DNA of 64,000 bases, from positions 248,001 to 312,000 of the forward strand of contig NZ_BDCC01000033.1 in assembly GCF_001613305.1 (NCBI RefSeq). The letters are read 5' to 3'. The notes beneath the pieces are model-generated. The model was given only the letters and a program-made list of their open reading frames with translations. It was not told the origin of the DNA and ran no database searches. The DNA is from Nocardia vaccinii NBRC 15922. Its GTDB lineage: Bacteria > Actinomycetota > Actinomycetes > Mycobacteriales > Mycobacteriaceae. Of this stretch, positions 1 through 8,339 are shown piece after piece. Both the position numbers and the translations under genes were made by a program. The first letter of the stretch is position 1, and the number at the start of each line of letters is the position of its first letter.

Positions 1-332
1 GCTATGCCCCGGTCTGGGCCCCCGATGCGGATCCGACGGAACTCGACCTCACCGCGGCCGGTGTGCGAAGCATCGTGTGGGCCATCGGTTATCGGCCCGA
101 CTACCGCTGGATCGAGGCGAGCGCGTTCGACGGCGGTGGCCGTCCGATGCAGACTCGGGGCGTCACCGAGGTACCCGGGTTGAGCTTCATCGGTCTGCCC
201 TGGATGCACACCTGGGGTTCGGGACGTTTCCTGGGCATCGACCGGGACGCGAAACACGTCGCCGACACCGTCGCCGCCCTGTCCTCGGCGATGGCGCCGG
301 ATGTTCTGTCCGAGAACGGAGTTCGATCATGA
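1..332 (+). CDS. Flavin-dependent oxidoreductase, MSMEG_0569-like (3' end only)
   Basis: Only the C-terminal ~109 codons are present; the reading frame is open from base 3 and the gene begins upstream of the window. The tail reads like the end of an FAD-dependent monooxygenase/oxidoreductase (an AIGYRPDYRWI stretch, then a GLSFIGLPWMHTWGSG stretch typical of the last FAD-contacting segment). The TGA overlaps the ATG of the next gene (ATGA), implying translational coupling with the radical SAM gene. In Nit1C / MSMEG_0565-0572 type clusters this oxidoreductase accompanies exactly such a radical SAM enzyme, which is the main reason for the family call. The nucleotide-binding N-terminus cannot be seen, so substrate and cofactor are inference. 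Confidence 0.75.
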   Translation, partial: YAPVWAPDADPTELDLTAAGVRSIVWAIGYRPDYRWIEASAFDGGGRPMQTRGVTEVPGLSFIGLPWMHTWGSGRFLGIDRDAKHVADTVAALSSAMAPDVLSENGVRS

Positions 333-1387
333 GCTTGCCTCCGACCCGAGTGGATCTGACGCTCGTCGGAATTCGCGGCACGCCACCGGTGCACCGCACC
401 GGTGGTGCCGGGCCCAGTGACGACGGTCATCTGCTCATCGACGGCCTGCCCGCCGCGGTGCCGCGAAATCCCAACAGCCCGTATGTATTCGACGGAGACA
501 GGGTGCTGTACGACGGCACCGACACCGGCGTCGAGATCACGGCCGTGAGCCGGCCCCGGTTCTACGATCTGGTCACGGCCGCCGGCGTGCCCTACGAGAA
601 GATCGCGAAGCTGCACGGCCGAGGCGTACTGGCGACCACCGTGGTGCAGACCTGTATCCGATACCGGGAGGATCGGCGTTGCCGATTCTGCTCCATCGAG
701 GCATCGCTGCGTGCCGGAGCCACCACCGCGGTGAAGCAGCCCGCCGAACTCGCCGAAGTCGCCCGTGCGGCAGTCGATCTGGACGGCGTCACCCAGATGG
801 TCATGACCACCGGCACCTCGGCGGGTCCCGATCGTGGGGCTCGCCATCTGGTCCGATGCGTGCGTGCGGTGAAGGAGGCGGTTCCGGATCTGCCGATTCA
901 GGTGCAGTGCGAGCCGCCCGCGGATCTGTCGGTCCTGGCCGACCTGCGTGCGGCGGGGGCCGACGCCATCGGCATCCACGTCGAGTCGCTCGACGACGCG
1001 GTGCGGCGGCGCTGGATGCCGGGCAAGGCAACCGTGCCACTGACCGAATATCGCCGAGCCTGGAACGAGGCGGTACGGGTGTTCGGGCGTAACCGGGTGT
1101 CGACCTACCTGCTGGTCGGCCTCGGCGAGGATCCGGACGAATTGATCTCCGGGGCAATCGAATTGGCGACGGCAGGGGTATATCCGTTCGTGGTGCCGTT
1201 CCGGCCGCACGCGGGCACCCTGGCTGTGGACGTGGACCGGGCGACCGCGCCTGATCCACCGGTGCTGGAACGGGTGACTCGAGCGGTCGCGGACCACCTG
1301 CTGCGAATCGGAATGCGCGGAGCCGCACAGCAGGCGGGCTGCGCGGCCTGCGGAGCGTGCGGTCTGCTCCGAGTGATGGGAGCCTGA
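329..1387 (+). CDS. Radical SAM protein, MSMEG_0568 / NitD-like
   Basis: A 352-residue radical SAM enzyme. Cys109, Cys118 and Cys121 form a C-x8-C-x2-C cluster motif (CIRYREDRRCRFC), an expanded spacing compared with the classic C-x3-C-x2-C but usual for this family. A glycine/threonine-rich segment (TTGTSAGPDRG) follows and would contact S-adenosylmethionine. The C-terminus carries four more cysteines (GCAACGACG), possibly an auxiliary metal or Fe-S site. The start overlaps the upstream stop and the next gene starts three bases after this stop, so the gene lies in a tight operon. Homologues sit in the Nit1C cluster linked to nitrile/cyanide metabolism and nitrogen starvation; the reaction is unknown to me. 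Confidence 0.85.
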   Translation: MSLPPTRVDLTLVGIRGTPPVHRTGGAGPSDDGHLLIDGLPAAVPRNPNSPYVFDGDRVLYDGTDTGVEITAVSRPRFYDLVTAAGVPYEKIAKLHGRGVLATTVVQTCIRYREDRRCRFCSIEASLRAGATTAVKQPAELAEVARAAVDLDGVTQMVMTTGTSAGPDRGARHLVRCVRAVKEAVPDLPIQVQCEPPADLSVLADLRAAGADAIGIHVESLDDAVRRRWMPGKATVPLTEYRRAWNEAVRVFGRNRVSTYLLVGLGEDPDELISGAIELATAGVYPFVVPFRPHAGTLAVDVDRATAPDPPVLERVTRAVADHLLRIGMRGAAQQAGCAACGACGLLRVMGA

Positions 1388-1389
1388 CC

Positions 1390-2832
1390 ATGCTGGACGG
1401 CGCCTCGCATACGCCTGCCGCGGCGGCTGCCTCGGCCCTGTCGATTCTGGCGGGGGAGCCGCGTGCGCGGCGGCCCGAATTCCACGTCACCGTGGCGGAC
1501 GTCCGGGCCCGGCGAGACCATCTGCGCCAGCGTCACCGCGAATTCGTCGAGCGGCAACAGCTTTTCGTCCGATCGGACCTCGACGAGTTCGATGCCGATC
1601 CGCGGACGACCACTCTCGTCGCGATGACACCGGAGGGGGTGGTGCTGGGCGGCGTGCGGTTGGTGTCGCACCGCGATCCGGCCACCGGCGCGGATATCGG
1701 CTGGTGGTCGGGCAGCAGGCTCGCTGTCGCGGACACCTGCCACTCCCGCGGAGTCGGCGCGGCGCTCGTTCGCGCGGCGTGCGCACATGTCGAGTCGGCC
1801 GGCGCACTGCGTTTCGACGCTACTGTCCAGGACCGCCACGCGGCCCTGTTCCGGCATCTGGGCTGGGAGGACACCGGTCCCGGGCCGGTCGTCGGCGGTC
1901 GCGCACACCGCCGGATGCGGTGGCCGGTGGGATCGGTGCAACGCGCCGTCGAGGCCACCAAGGCTCCGCTGGGCGCGCTGCTCAGACCATTCCTGCGGCA
2001 GGCCCACGGACTGGGCGCCGCGGGCTTCCGGGGCGATGACGGTGCTCCCGTGCCGGATACGGAGGTGATCGCGGCATGCGATGCGATTCTGCCGTCGATG
2101 GTCGAGCGGGATCCGGAGTGGGCCGGTTGGTGCTCGGTGCTGGTGAACGTCAACGATCTCACGGCGATGGGCGCGCGGCCGCTCGGGCTGCTCGATGCGC
2201 TCGCCGCACCCACCGCGTCACAGCTGGATCGGATCGTGCGCGGCCTGGCGGCAGCCGCCGATGCCTGGGGTGTGCCGGTGCTGGGCGGTCATACCCAACT
2301 CGGCGTTCCCGCTGCCCTCGCGGTCACTGCGCTGGGCGTCACGCCCACACCGGTTCGCGCGGGCGGCGGCGCGATCGGCGACAAGGTCTCCCTGATCGCC
2401 GACCTCGGCGGCGACTGGCGGCCCGGATACCGAGACCGGCAGTGGGACAGCACGAGTCGGCGCAGCGCGACCGAGCTGCGTGGTATGGCGGAGGTGGTCG
2501 CGCGGCTGCGTCCGGCAGCGGCGAAGGATGTCAGTATGGCGGGTCTGGCCGGAACACTGGGCATGCTCGCCGAGGCGTCCGGAACCGGAGCCGAACTGGA
2601 TATCGCGGCCGTGCCCCGGCCCGCCGGGGCGTCGATGGGCGCGTGGCTGGGCTGTTTCCCCGGCTTCGCCATGCTCGTCGCCGATCCCGAGCCCGTGCAC
2701 ACGGTCCCCGCGCCGCTGACCGCCGCGCCGTGCGGACGGTTGACGGCAGAGCCGGGGGTGAGGTTCCGTTGGCCGGACGGAACGATCACAGTGGCATTCG
2801 GCTCCGGCGTGACCGGACTCGGAGCCGCCTGA
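1390..2832 (+). CDS. Fused GNAT acetyltransferase / AIR-synthase-like protein (MSMEG_0567, NitE-NitF)
   Basis: A 480-residue two-domain protein. Residues ~30-190 form a GNAT-like domain with an acyl-CoA loop motif (SRGVGAALVRAAC). Residues ~200-480 resemble AIR synthase/ThiL-type ATP-binding proteins, with an NVNDLTAMGARPLG segment like the family's nucleotide-binding region and a GGHTQLG loop. In cyanobacterial and proteobacterial Nit1C clusters the two activities are separate genes; here, as in mycobacterial MSMEG_0567, they form one polypeptide. The fusion suggests an acyl and a phosphoryl transfer on one small nitrogenous substrate (inference). The start ATG lies two bases after the upstream TGA. 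The stop is followed by the 17-bp repeat array. Confidence 0.82.
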   Translation: MLDGASHTPAAAAASALSILAGEPRARRPEFHVTVADVRARRDHLRQRHREFVERQQLFVRSDLDEFDADPRTTTLVAMTPEGVVLGGVRLVSHRDPATGADIGWWSGSRLAVADTCHSRGVGAALVRAACAHVESAGALRFDATVQDRHAALFRHLGWEDTGPGPVVGGRAHRRMRWPVGSVQRAVEATKAPLGALLRPFLRQAHGLGAAGFRGDDGAPVPDTEVIAACDAILPSMVERDPEWAGWCSVLVNVNDLTAMGARPLGLLDALAAPTASQLDRIVRGLAAAADAWGVPVLGGHTQLGVPAALAVTALGVTPTPVRAGGGAIGDKVSLIADLGGDWRPGYRDRQWDSTSRRSATELRGMAEVVARLRPAAAKDVSMAGLAGTLGMLAEASGTGAELDIAAVPRPAGASMGAWLGCFPGFAMLVADPEPVHTVPAPLTAAPCGRLTAEPGVRFRWPDGTITVAFGSGVTGLGAA

Positions 2833-2861
2833 CACCTGGGATGCACGACCGGTCGGCCGAC

Positions 2862-3165
2862 GCCGCTGGCCGATGGATGCTGCCGGACGCAGCGCGCTGC
2901 GGGACAGTGGATGCTGCTGGGCGGTGGGCGCTTCGGGACGGTGGGTGCTACTGGACAGTGATGCTGCTGGGTGGTGGATGCTGCTGGATCGTGGGCGCTA
3001 CGGGACGGTGGGCACTACTGGACAGTGGATGCTGCTGGGTGGTGGACGCTACTGGACCGTGGGCGCTCCCGGGTGGTGGACGCTACTGGACAGTGATGCT
3101 GCCGGCTGGTGGACGCTGCCGGACGGTGGACGTTGCCCGACGATAAACGCTGCCGGACAAGGAGT
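2862..3165. repeat. 17-bp tandem repeat array, 18 units
   Basis: Eighteen head-to-tail degenerate copies of a 17-bp unit, approximately GCTGCTGGACGGTGGAC, fill almost the whole gap between the GNAT/AIRS gene and the nitrilase-like gene. Sixteen units are 17 bp and two (at 2947 and 3082) are 16 bp. The last unit (3149-3165) runs into the AAGGAG ribosome-binding site of the next gene. Since 17 is not a multiple of 3 the array cycles through all frames and stays mostly free of stops on both strands, producing long false reading frames. It is not CRISPR-like because there are no unique spacers. Function is unknown. Confidence 0.93.
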
Positions 3166-3171
3166 GCGGAT

Positions 3172-4020
3172 ATGACGATGGTGACACTGGGCGCGGTCGC
3201 GGGCCACTTCGGTCGCGATCTGGAGCGAGGGCTGGACAAGGCGCTCGGGCTGATCGACGCCGCGGTGCGTGACGGCGTCGATCTGCTGGTGTTCCCCGAC
3301 GCGGCGCTCGGCGGATATATCGGCGATCTCCGCAGTCCGGCGCTGGACGACCTGCCACCGGCGCTCGATCCGAACAGCCCGCAGATCGCCGCCCTGATCG
3401 CGGCGGCCGGTCCGGTCACGGTATGCGTCGGATATGCCGAAGCGGCGGGCGATCTGCGGTACAACACCGCGGTGTGCCTGTCCGGCGACGGCGTTCTGGG
3501 CACCCATCGCAAGGTCCACCAGCCTGACGGTGAACATCTGGCCTATGCGGCGGGAGACGCCTTCGGCGCATTCGACACCCCGGTCGGGCGGCTCGGGATG
3601 CTGATCGACTACGACAAGACGTTTCCGGAATCGGCGCGGTCGCTCGCCCTCGACGGCGCTACCGTCATCGCGGCGCTGTCGGCATGGCCGGCCAGCGTCA
3701 CCGACCGCGCGGCCCGGCTGCCCGCAGACCGCCAGTCCCGGTTGTTCGACCTGTACGACTGCGCCCGAGCCGCCGAGAACCAGGTCTTCGTGGTGTCCTC
3801 GAATCAGACCGGAGTGCAGGGGGAGTTGCGGTTCCTCGGTCAGGCGAAGGTCGTCGGACCGGGTGGCGACATCCTGGCCACGACCAGATCCAAGGGCGGG
3901 CTGGCCGTGGTGACCGTCGACGTCGAAGCCGAGATCGCCCGGGCCCGGCGGGTGCTCGATCACCTCGCGGAGCGCCGGACCGATGCCTATTTGATCGAAT
4001 CACCCTCCCGTACAAGGTGA
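3172..4020 (+). CDS. Nitrilase-fold (carbon-nitrogen hydrolase) protein lacking the catalytic Cys, MSMEG_0566-like
   Basis: A 282-residue protein with the nitrilase superfamily fold. Normal members use a Glu-Lys-Cys triad. Here the first motif reads FPDAALGGY with Asp43 in place of Glu, the Lys motif is intact (HRKVHQP, Lys114), and the nucleophile motif reads MLIDYDKTFPE with Asp146 where Cys is expected. Amide or nitrile hydrolysis by the usual thioester route therefore looks impossible, so the protein may be a binding or scaffold pseudoenzyme or use other chemistry (inference). The ATG at 3172 has AAGGAG 8 bases upstream, inside the last repeat unit. In related clusters an active nitrilase is encoded separately, here presumably upstream of the window. 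Confidence 0.85.
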   Translation: MTMVTLGAVAGHFGRDLERGLDKALGLIDAAVRDGVDLLVFPDAALGGYIGDLRSPALDDLPPALDPNSPQIAALIAAAGPVTVCVGYAEAAGDLRYNTAVCLSGDGVLGTHRKVHQPDGEHLAYAAGDAFGAFDTPVGRLGMLIDYDKTFPESARSLALDGATVIAALSAWPASVTDRAARLPADRQSRLFDLYDCARAAENQVFVVSSNQTGVQGELRFLGQAKVVGPGGDILATTRSKGGLAVVTVDVEAEIARARRVLDHLAERRTDAYLIESPSRTR

Positions 4021-4051
4021 TTCACTGCTGTGAGCCCGGAGGAGGCGTGCT

Positions 4052-5182
4052 GTGCGGGTAGCCCTGCTGACCTATTCGACCAAGCCTCGCGGCGGTGTGG
4101 TGCACACCTTGAACCTGGCAGAGGCGCTGAGCGATCTCGGTGTGGAGGTGACGGTTTGGTCGCTGGCGCGCGGCGGCGACCAGGGGTTCTTCCGGGTGGT
4201 CGACGACCGGGTGCGATTGCGGCTGGTGCCGTTCCCGGATGTGCCGGGTGAACAGGTCGCGAACCGGATCGTCCGATCCATCGACGTTCTGCGGGCGAAT
4301 TTCGCCGCCGCCGAGTACGACGTGGTGCACGCGCAGGACTGCATCAGCGCGAACGCGGTCGGCCCCTGTGTGCGCACCATCCACCATCTCGACCACTTCA
4401 CCACCCCGGTGCTGGCGCAGTGTCACGAGCAGGCGATCGTCAGGCCGTACGCGCGGATCTGCGTATCGCGGGCGGTTGCGCGGGAGGTGCGGGCCGGATG
4501 GGGATTCGAGCCTACCGTGATTCCGAACGGCGTACTGGCCGAGCGGTTCTCCGCCGCCGCAGCCTCGACGCCGCAGGCGACCGCGGCCCGGCAGCGGTGG
4601 CGTGATCGGCTGGGCCCCTACATCCTCGCCGTCGGCGGGATCGAACCCCGCAAGGGCAGTATCGATCTGCTCGAGGCATACCGGCTGCTGTGCCGCCGCC
4701 GCGGGGACCTGTCCCTGGTCTTCGCCGGCGGTGAGACGCTGTTCGACTATCGCGACTATCGTGCCGAATTCGAGCGCCGCAGTGGCGAATTCGGCCTCGA
4801 GCCGGTGGTATTGGGCTCGGTCGCGGACGACGATCTGCCCGCGCTGGTCGCAGCGTGCGATGTCTTCGCCTTCCCGTCCGTGCGGGAGGGATTCGGCTTG
4901 GCCGCGATGGAGGCACTCGCCGCTCGCCGTCCCGTGGTGGCCCGCGACCTGCCGGTCCTGCGCGAGGTATTCGGCGATACCGTCGGTTACGCCGCGGACG
5001 CCGCCGACCTCGCGGACCGACTGGCAGACGCCCTGACCGCCGATTACGCCCGCGCCGCAAGCGGTTTCGCACTCGCCGCCGCGCACACCTGGGATGCCGC
5101 GGCCCGCGCGCATCTGGACTTCTACCGCACCCATGCGTTGCCGGCACGGCACGGGACCGCATCCGGACGAGGTCGCGGCTGA
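4052..5182 (+). CDS. GT4-family glycosyltransferase, MSMEG_0565-like
   Basis: A 376-residue GT-B fold glycosyltransferase. The N-terminal half begins with a RVALLTYSTKPRGGVVHT segment typical of GT4 acceptor domains. The C-terminal half carries the nucleotide-sugar site: GGIEPRKGS, then an FAFPSVREGFGLAAMEALA stretch whose E-x7-E arrangement marks GT4 enzymes. It would transfer a sugar from a nucleotide-sugar donor to an unknown acceptor, probably the small-molecule product of this cluster. GTG start at 4052; GGAGGCG lies 7 bases upstream. It is the last gene of the Nit1C-like operon; the next gene converges on it. Confidence 0.87.
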   Translation: MRVALLTYSTKPRGGVVHTLNLAEALSDLGVEVTVWSLARGGDQGFFRVVDDRVRLRLVPFPDVPGEQVANRIVRSIDVLRANFAAAEYDVVHAQDCISANAVGPCVRTIHHLDHFTTPVLAQCHEQAIVRPYARICVSRAVAREVRAGWGFEPTVIPNGVLAERFSAAAASTPQATAARQRWRDRLGPYILAVGGIEPRKGSIDLLEAYRLLCRRRGDLSLVFAGGETLFDYRDYRAEFERRSGEFGLEPVVLGSVADDDLPALVAACDVFAFPSVREGFGLAAMEALAARRPVVARDLPVLREVFGDTVGYAADAADLADRLADALTADYARAASGFALAAAHTWDAAARAHLDFYRTHALPARHGTASGRGRG

Positions 5183-5270
5183 CCCGACATACCTGGCGTT
5201 CCGGCGATGTGCGCGCTCGGTCGGCGATCATCGGCACCCCGCGGACATACCACGTATGCCGGTGGCCCGG

Positions 5271-6938
5271 TCACGGTGTGGTCAGGGCCTTGTTGACCGC
5301 GGTGCCGAAGGACAGGTCGTCGGAGGTGGTGACCTTCGTGTACGTGCCGCCGGTCTTCTGGGCGAGGGTTTGCAGGGTTGCCGCGCCCTGGCCGCCGATG
5401 ACGATGACGTCGACGCGGACGTGGTGGGAGGTGTCGGCGGTGAGGTCGGAGATCAGCTGCTGTCCGGTGACCGAGGAATTGTCGTTGGGGCCGCCGGTGA
5501 TCAGCAGTACGGAATTGGTTCGGCCCGCGGCGAATCCGCTCACCGCGCTCTTGTATGCCGCCTCCAGCGCCGGGTAGGCGCGGTCCGATTGGGAGCCGGT
5601 GGCAGAGATATTGCCCAGTGCCTGAGCCAATTCGGAACGATGCTGGTCGGTCAGCGGCGCGGTCTTGGAGACGATCCGATAGGGACTGCCACCGGAATCG
5701 CCCGCATAGGTCCACACGCCGACGCCGAAGTCGGCGGGCATGGTGTCCAGGGTCGACTCCACGGCTCCGATGGTGTTGTTCAGTCGCGTCATCGTGCCGT
5801 CGTTCGTGGCCATCGATGCGGAGGTGTCGATCAGGACCGTCGATTGCACACCGAGCACCGGGTTGGCCAGAACCGAATGAACCTGATCCAGAACGGATTT
5901 GGCGGGCACCTGTGCGGGTTGCGGTGGTGCGCCGCCGAATCCGGCGGCGGTGAACAGCTGTTGCTGCGCCGGAGCACGCAGATAATCGGCGAACATTCCG
6001 GCGACAACCTGCTGCGTCTGATCCACCCACGATCCGGTCAGCAGTGCGGCCGGAAAATCGGCGACCGGTGCGGACCCGCTGGGACGGTATTCGGCAAGGC
6101 CGCCATTGGCTTTCAGTTGCTGCTCGGTAACCGCGACAGCGTGGACGGGTGCGGCGGCGACATTGTTCGCGGAGGTCGCGACGGTGTTCATCGCGCTGGC
6201 GACGTCGGCGGACTGTGGTGCGTTCTGGGCCAGGCGGGAGATCGCCGAGATCACCTGCCCGGAATGCGCGGAATCGTCGGTCAGTGGATCCGAGCCCGAG
6301 ACCGCGGCGCCGACGGCGGTGGCCGCGGCGAGGGTTCCGTCCCCACCCGGCAGAGCCATCCGCAGTCCGCCCCAGCTACCCAGGCCGAGTTTGCTCATCG
6401 AGCCCTGCTGTAACGTGGGCAGATCGGCCCAGGAGGTCTTGGCGGTGGTGAGGGCTTGGCGCAGCTGATCCGGCACCGCCAGCACGATGGGGCTGACCGC
6501 GACGGGTTCGGGAGTGCCCTCGATCACACCCGGAATGCGCATGGACTGCACCGAGCGTGAGGAGTCCGGGATCCACAGCGCGGGCGGTGCGCCCAATTTG
6601 GTGTCCCAGGTCTTGGCGGTGAATCCGGCGACCATGGCCGCCGAGGGCTGCGAGTTCACCGCGATGGTGACACAGTGATCGCGAACGTGGGGTTTGGTGG
6701 CGGTGAACCTGTCCGCGGCGCTGCGGACAGGCCCGGCGACGGCCGGATCGACGGTGACCGCCAGGGTCGCGGGGCCTTCGACGCATTCGGCGGCGGCATT
6801 GCGATTCTGGTCCGCGGAATGACGGCCGAGCCAGAACCAGCCGACGACCGCCACCGCGAATAACAGCACCGCTACCACGGAAATAACCAAACCTTTGCTG
6901 ACGCCTCGTGTTCCGCCGATGCTGCGATGTGTACCCAC
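5271..6938 (-). CDS. Membrane-anchored VWA-domain protein with substrate-binding-like N-domain (Rv1836c-like)
   Basis: About 555 residues from the GTG at 6938, which places the single membrane segment (KGLVISVVAVLLFAVAVVGW) near residue 15; an in-frame ATG at 7028 would add 30 atypical residues. The extracytoplasmic part first resembles a periplasmic solute-binding protein (roughly residues 55-330) and ends in a von Willebrand factor A domain with an intact metal-ion motif DTSASM near residue 371. Such proteins are conserved beside glcB in mycobacteria and are thought to bind a ligand or partner at the cell envelope; I know no established function. It converges on the glycosyltransferase gene. 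Confidence 0.8.
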   Translation of the reverse strand: MGTHRSIGGTRGVSKGLVISVVAVLLFAVAVVGWFWLGRHSADQNRNAAAECVEGPATLAVTVDPAVAGPVRSAADRFTATKPHVRDHCVTIAVNSQPSAAMVAGFTAKTWDTKLGAPPALWIPDSSRSVQSMRIPGVIEGTPEPVAVSPIVLAVPDQLRQALTTAKTSWADLPTLQQGSMSKLGLGSWGGLRMALPGGDGTLAAATAVGAAVSGSDPLTDDSAHSGQVISAISRLAQNAPQSADVASAMNTVATSANNVAAAPVHAVAVTEQQLKANGGLAEYRPSGSAPVADFPAALLTGSWVDQTQQVVAGMFADYLRAPAQQQLFTAAGFGGAPPQPAQVPAKSVLDQVHSVLANPVLGVQSTVLIDTSASMATNDGTMTRLNNTIGAVESTLDTMPADFGVGVWTYAGDSGGSPYRIVSKTAPLTDQHRSELAQALGNISATGSQSDRAYPALEAAYKSAVSGFAAGRTNSVLLITGGPNDNSSVTGQQLISDLTADTSHHVRVDVIVIGGQGAATLQTLAQKTGGTYTKVTTSDDLSFGTAVNKALTTP

Positions 6939-7050
6939 GACGCTCAGTGTATGGTCACGCGATAAGTGCCGCTCCGCGCGCCCGAGCCTGGACCCGGCGG
7001 CCGGTGACGCAGGCCACAGCCCCGGCATCAGGTGACGCCGGGGCGGGTCC

Positions 7051-7311
7051 TCAATCCCGGATCATCCGGCCGCGATCGTACTCGTGACCACCCCAAACTC
7101 CCGACTGACCGGTGCGGGTGGCGAAGTCGCCGCAGGCGCGCCGGATCGGGCATCCGGCGCAGATGCCGCGTGCGTACGCGAAGTCCTGCGACGGGTAGGG
7201 GAACCAGGCGTCGTGGTTCGGGTCGCCCCGGCAGGCGGCGGCCTGCCAGTCCTTGGCGTCCGAGAGCGGGAACAGGTCGATCAGGGTCGGCTCCTGCACT
7301 GCGTTGGTCAT
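7051..7311 (-). CDS. WhiB-family iron-sulfur transcription factor
   Basis: An 86-residue WhiB-like protein. Cys27, Cys51, Cys54 and Cys60 match the C-xn-C-x2-C-x5-C ligand set for a 4Fe-4S cluster and are followed by the family beta-turn motif GVWGG. The short basic tail would contact DNA or the sigma factor. It has no RGRP AT-hook, so it is not WhiB7. The ATG at 7311 overlaps the stop of the HNH gene (ATGA) and has AAGGAG 9 bases upstream, so the two are co-translated. Target genes cannot be inferred from the sequence. Confidence 0.93.
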   Translation of the reverse strand: MTNAVQEPTLIDLFPLSDAKDWQAAACRGDPNHDAWFPYPSQDFAYARGICAGCPIRRACGDFATRTGQSGVWGGHEYDRGRMIRD

Positions 7312-7910
7312 AGCGGAACTCCTTGGGTGCGCTGTGTCATGTGGTGGTCGTCGGGTGGGGTGGTCGCGAGGCTCTTCCAGACCTGCCGCTGGGCGCGGGC
7401 CAGGTCGTTCGGCGCCTTGGGCTCCCACAGCAGTCGCATGCCCGCCTCGGTGGGCGTGCGATCGGCCTTGCGGGTGTTGCAGTCCGCGCACGCGGCGATC
7501 AGGTTGGACCAGGTGTTCGGGCCGCCCCGGCTGCGCGGGAGGATGTGGTCGACGGTCCGGGCCCATCCCGCGCAGTACCCGCACCGGTGCTCATCACGCC
7601 GCAGCACGCCCGCGAGCGTGGCGCGGCTCTCGTCGTGCACCAGGACCCGATGCCCGAGGTAGACGTAGCGACGCAGCCGAATCGTCTCCGGCAGCGCGAT
7701 TTCCACGTGTTGCGAGCGGATCGGGAAGCGCGGCGCGCGCTCGACGACGATCTCCGCGGCGTCGCTGATCAGCAGCACCACGGCGCGGTCCGCGCCGACC
7801 TCGGTGAGTGCCTCGTAAGAGGCGTTGAGCACCAGCACTTCGGTGTGTATCCAGTTGTCCGAGTCGATGGCCGCGCGGGCGGCAGGGCGGAATGGCATGG
7901 GCGTCACCAT
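7308..7910 (-). CDS. HNH endonuclease
   Basis: A 200-residue HNH nuclease from the ATG at 7910. The catalytic region is clear: a CGYC zinc knuckle, then TVDHILPRSRGG, a downstream Asn, and a second CADCN knuckle, the standard CxxC...DH...N...CxxC layout. The N-terminal ~90 residues resemble the conserved actinobacterial HNH family found outside mobile elements (an LNASYEALTEV stretch and an RRYVYLGHR stretch). It is sandwiched between a 40-codon gene upstream and whiB, which it overlaps by 4 bp. The start is uncertain because no clear ribosome-binding site precedes 7910 or the next ATG at 7892. Confidence 0.88.
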   Translation of the reverse strand: MVTPMPFRPAARAAIDSDNWIHTEVLVLNASYEALTEVGADRAVVLLISDAAEIVVERAPRFPIRSQHVEIALPETIRLRRYVYLGHRVLVHDESRATLAGVLRRDEHRCGYCAGWARTVDHILPRSRGGPNTWSNLIAACADCNTRKADRTPTEAGMRLLWEPKAPNDLARAQRQVWKSLATTPPDDHHMTQRTQGVPL

Positions 7911-7956
7911 GTTTCGTGAAAATGCGGAGTTCGGATCGGAATCGGGGAGTGGGCGG

Positions 7957-8079
7957 TCAGGCCGCGACCGGGAGGCGGCCGAACGCGATACCCTTGCGCG
8001 CATCACGCGACGGGCTGTTCGACAACCGTTCCCGGTACACGCAGATCTGCTGCGGGACATCGGTATTCATCGAAGGCAT
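7957..8079 (-). CDS. Small 40-residue protein upstream of HNH/whiB
   Basis: A 40-codon frame beginning MPSMNTDVPQQI and ending GIAFGRLPVAA. A near-ideal ribosome-binding site (GGAAGGAGGT) sits 6 bases before the ATG at 8079, and the stop is 46 bp before the HNH start, so it probably heads a three-gene unit with HNH and whiB. It is basic and polar with a single Cys, has no membrane segment or signal peptide, and matches no family I recognise. It could be a leader peptide that controls the downstream genes rather than a functional protein. Confidence 0.55.
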   Translation of the reverse strand: MPSMNTDVPQQICVYRERLSNSPSRDARKGIAFGRLPVAA

Positions 8080-8339
8080 CGGCCACCTCCTTCCCGTATT
8101 CGCCGAAAGTCGCGCCCCGGCCGGGAACTGGCCGAGGCGGTTGTTACATCGTCCTCATGGTGACACAGCGTTACCGCCGCTGTCGGGTCATTTTTTTCCG
8201 CACACGCGACGGCTGTGTGCCGCAGATTCCAACATGGCGCGCGCCAGAACTATTCCCGCATACGATCTGGTCACGGTGTCGAGACACGCCGACTTCTCGG
8301 ACCTGGGGAGCTATACGATCGGCTGCATAATTCGCGGCG

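Noticed and set aside
2862..3165. CRISPR array
   Set aside because: Units are directly adjacent with no spacers, and there are no cas genes.
2076..3512. Long open frames on both strands running through the 2.86-3.17 kb repeats
   Set aside because: They arise because the 17-bp unit lacks stops; products are repetitive GRW/WTV-like strings in shifting frames and overlap well supported genes.
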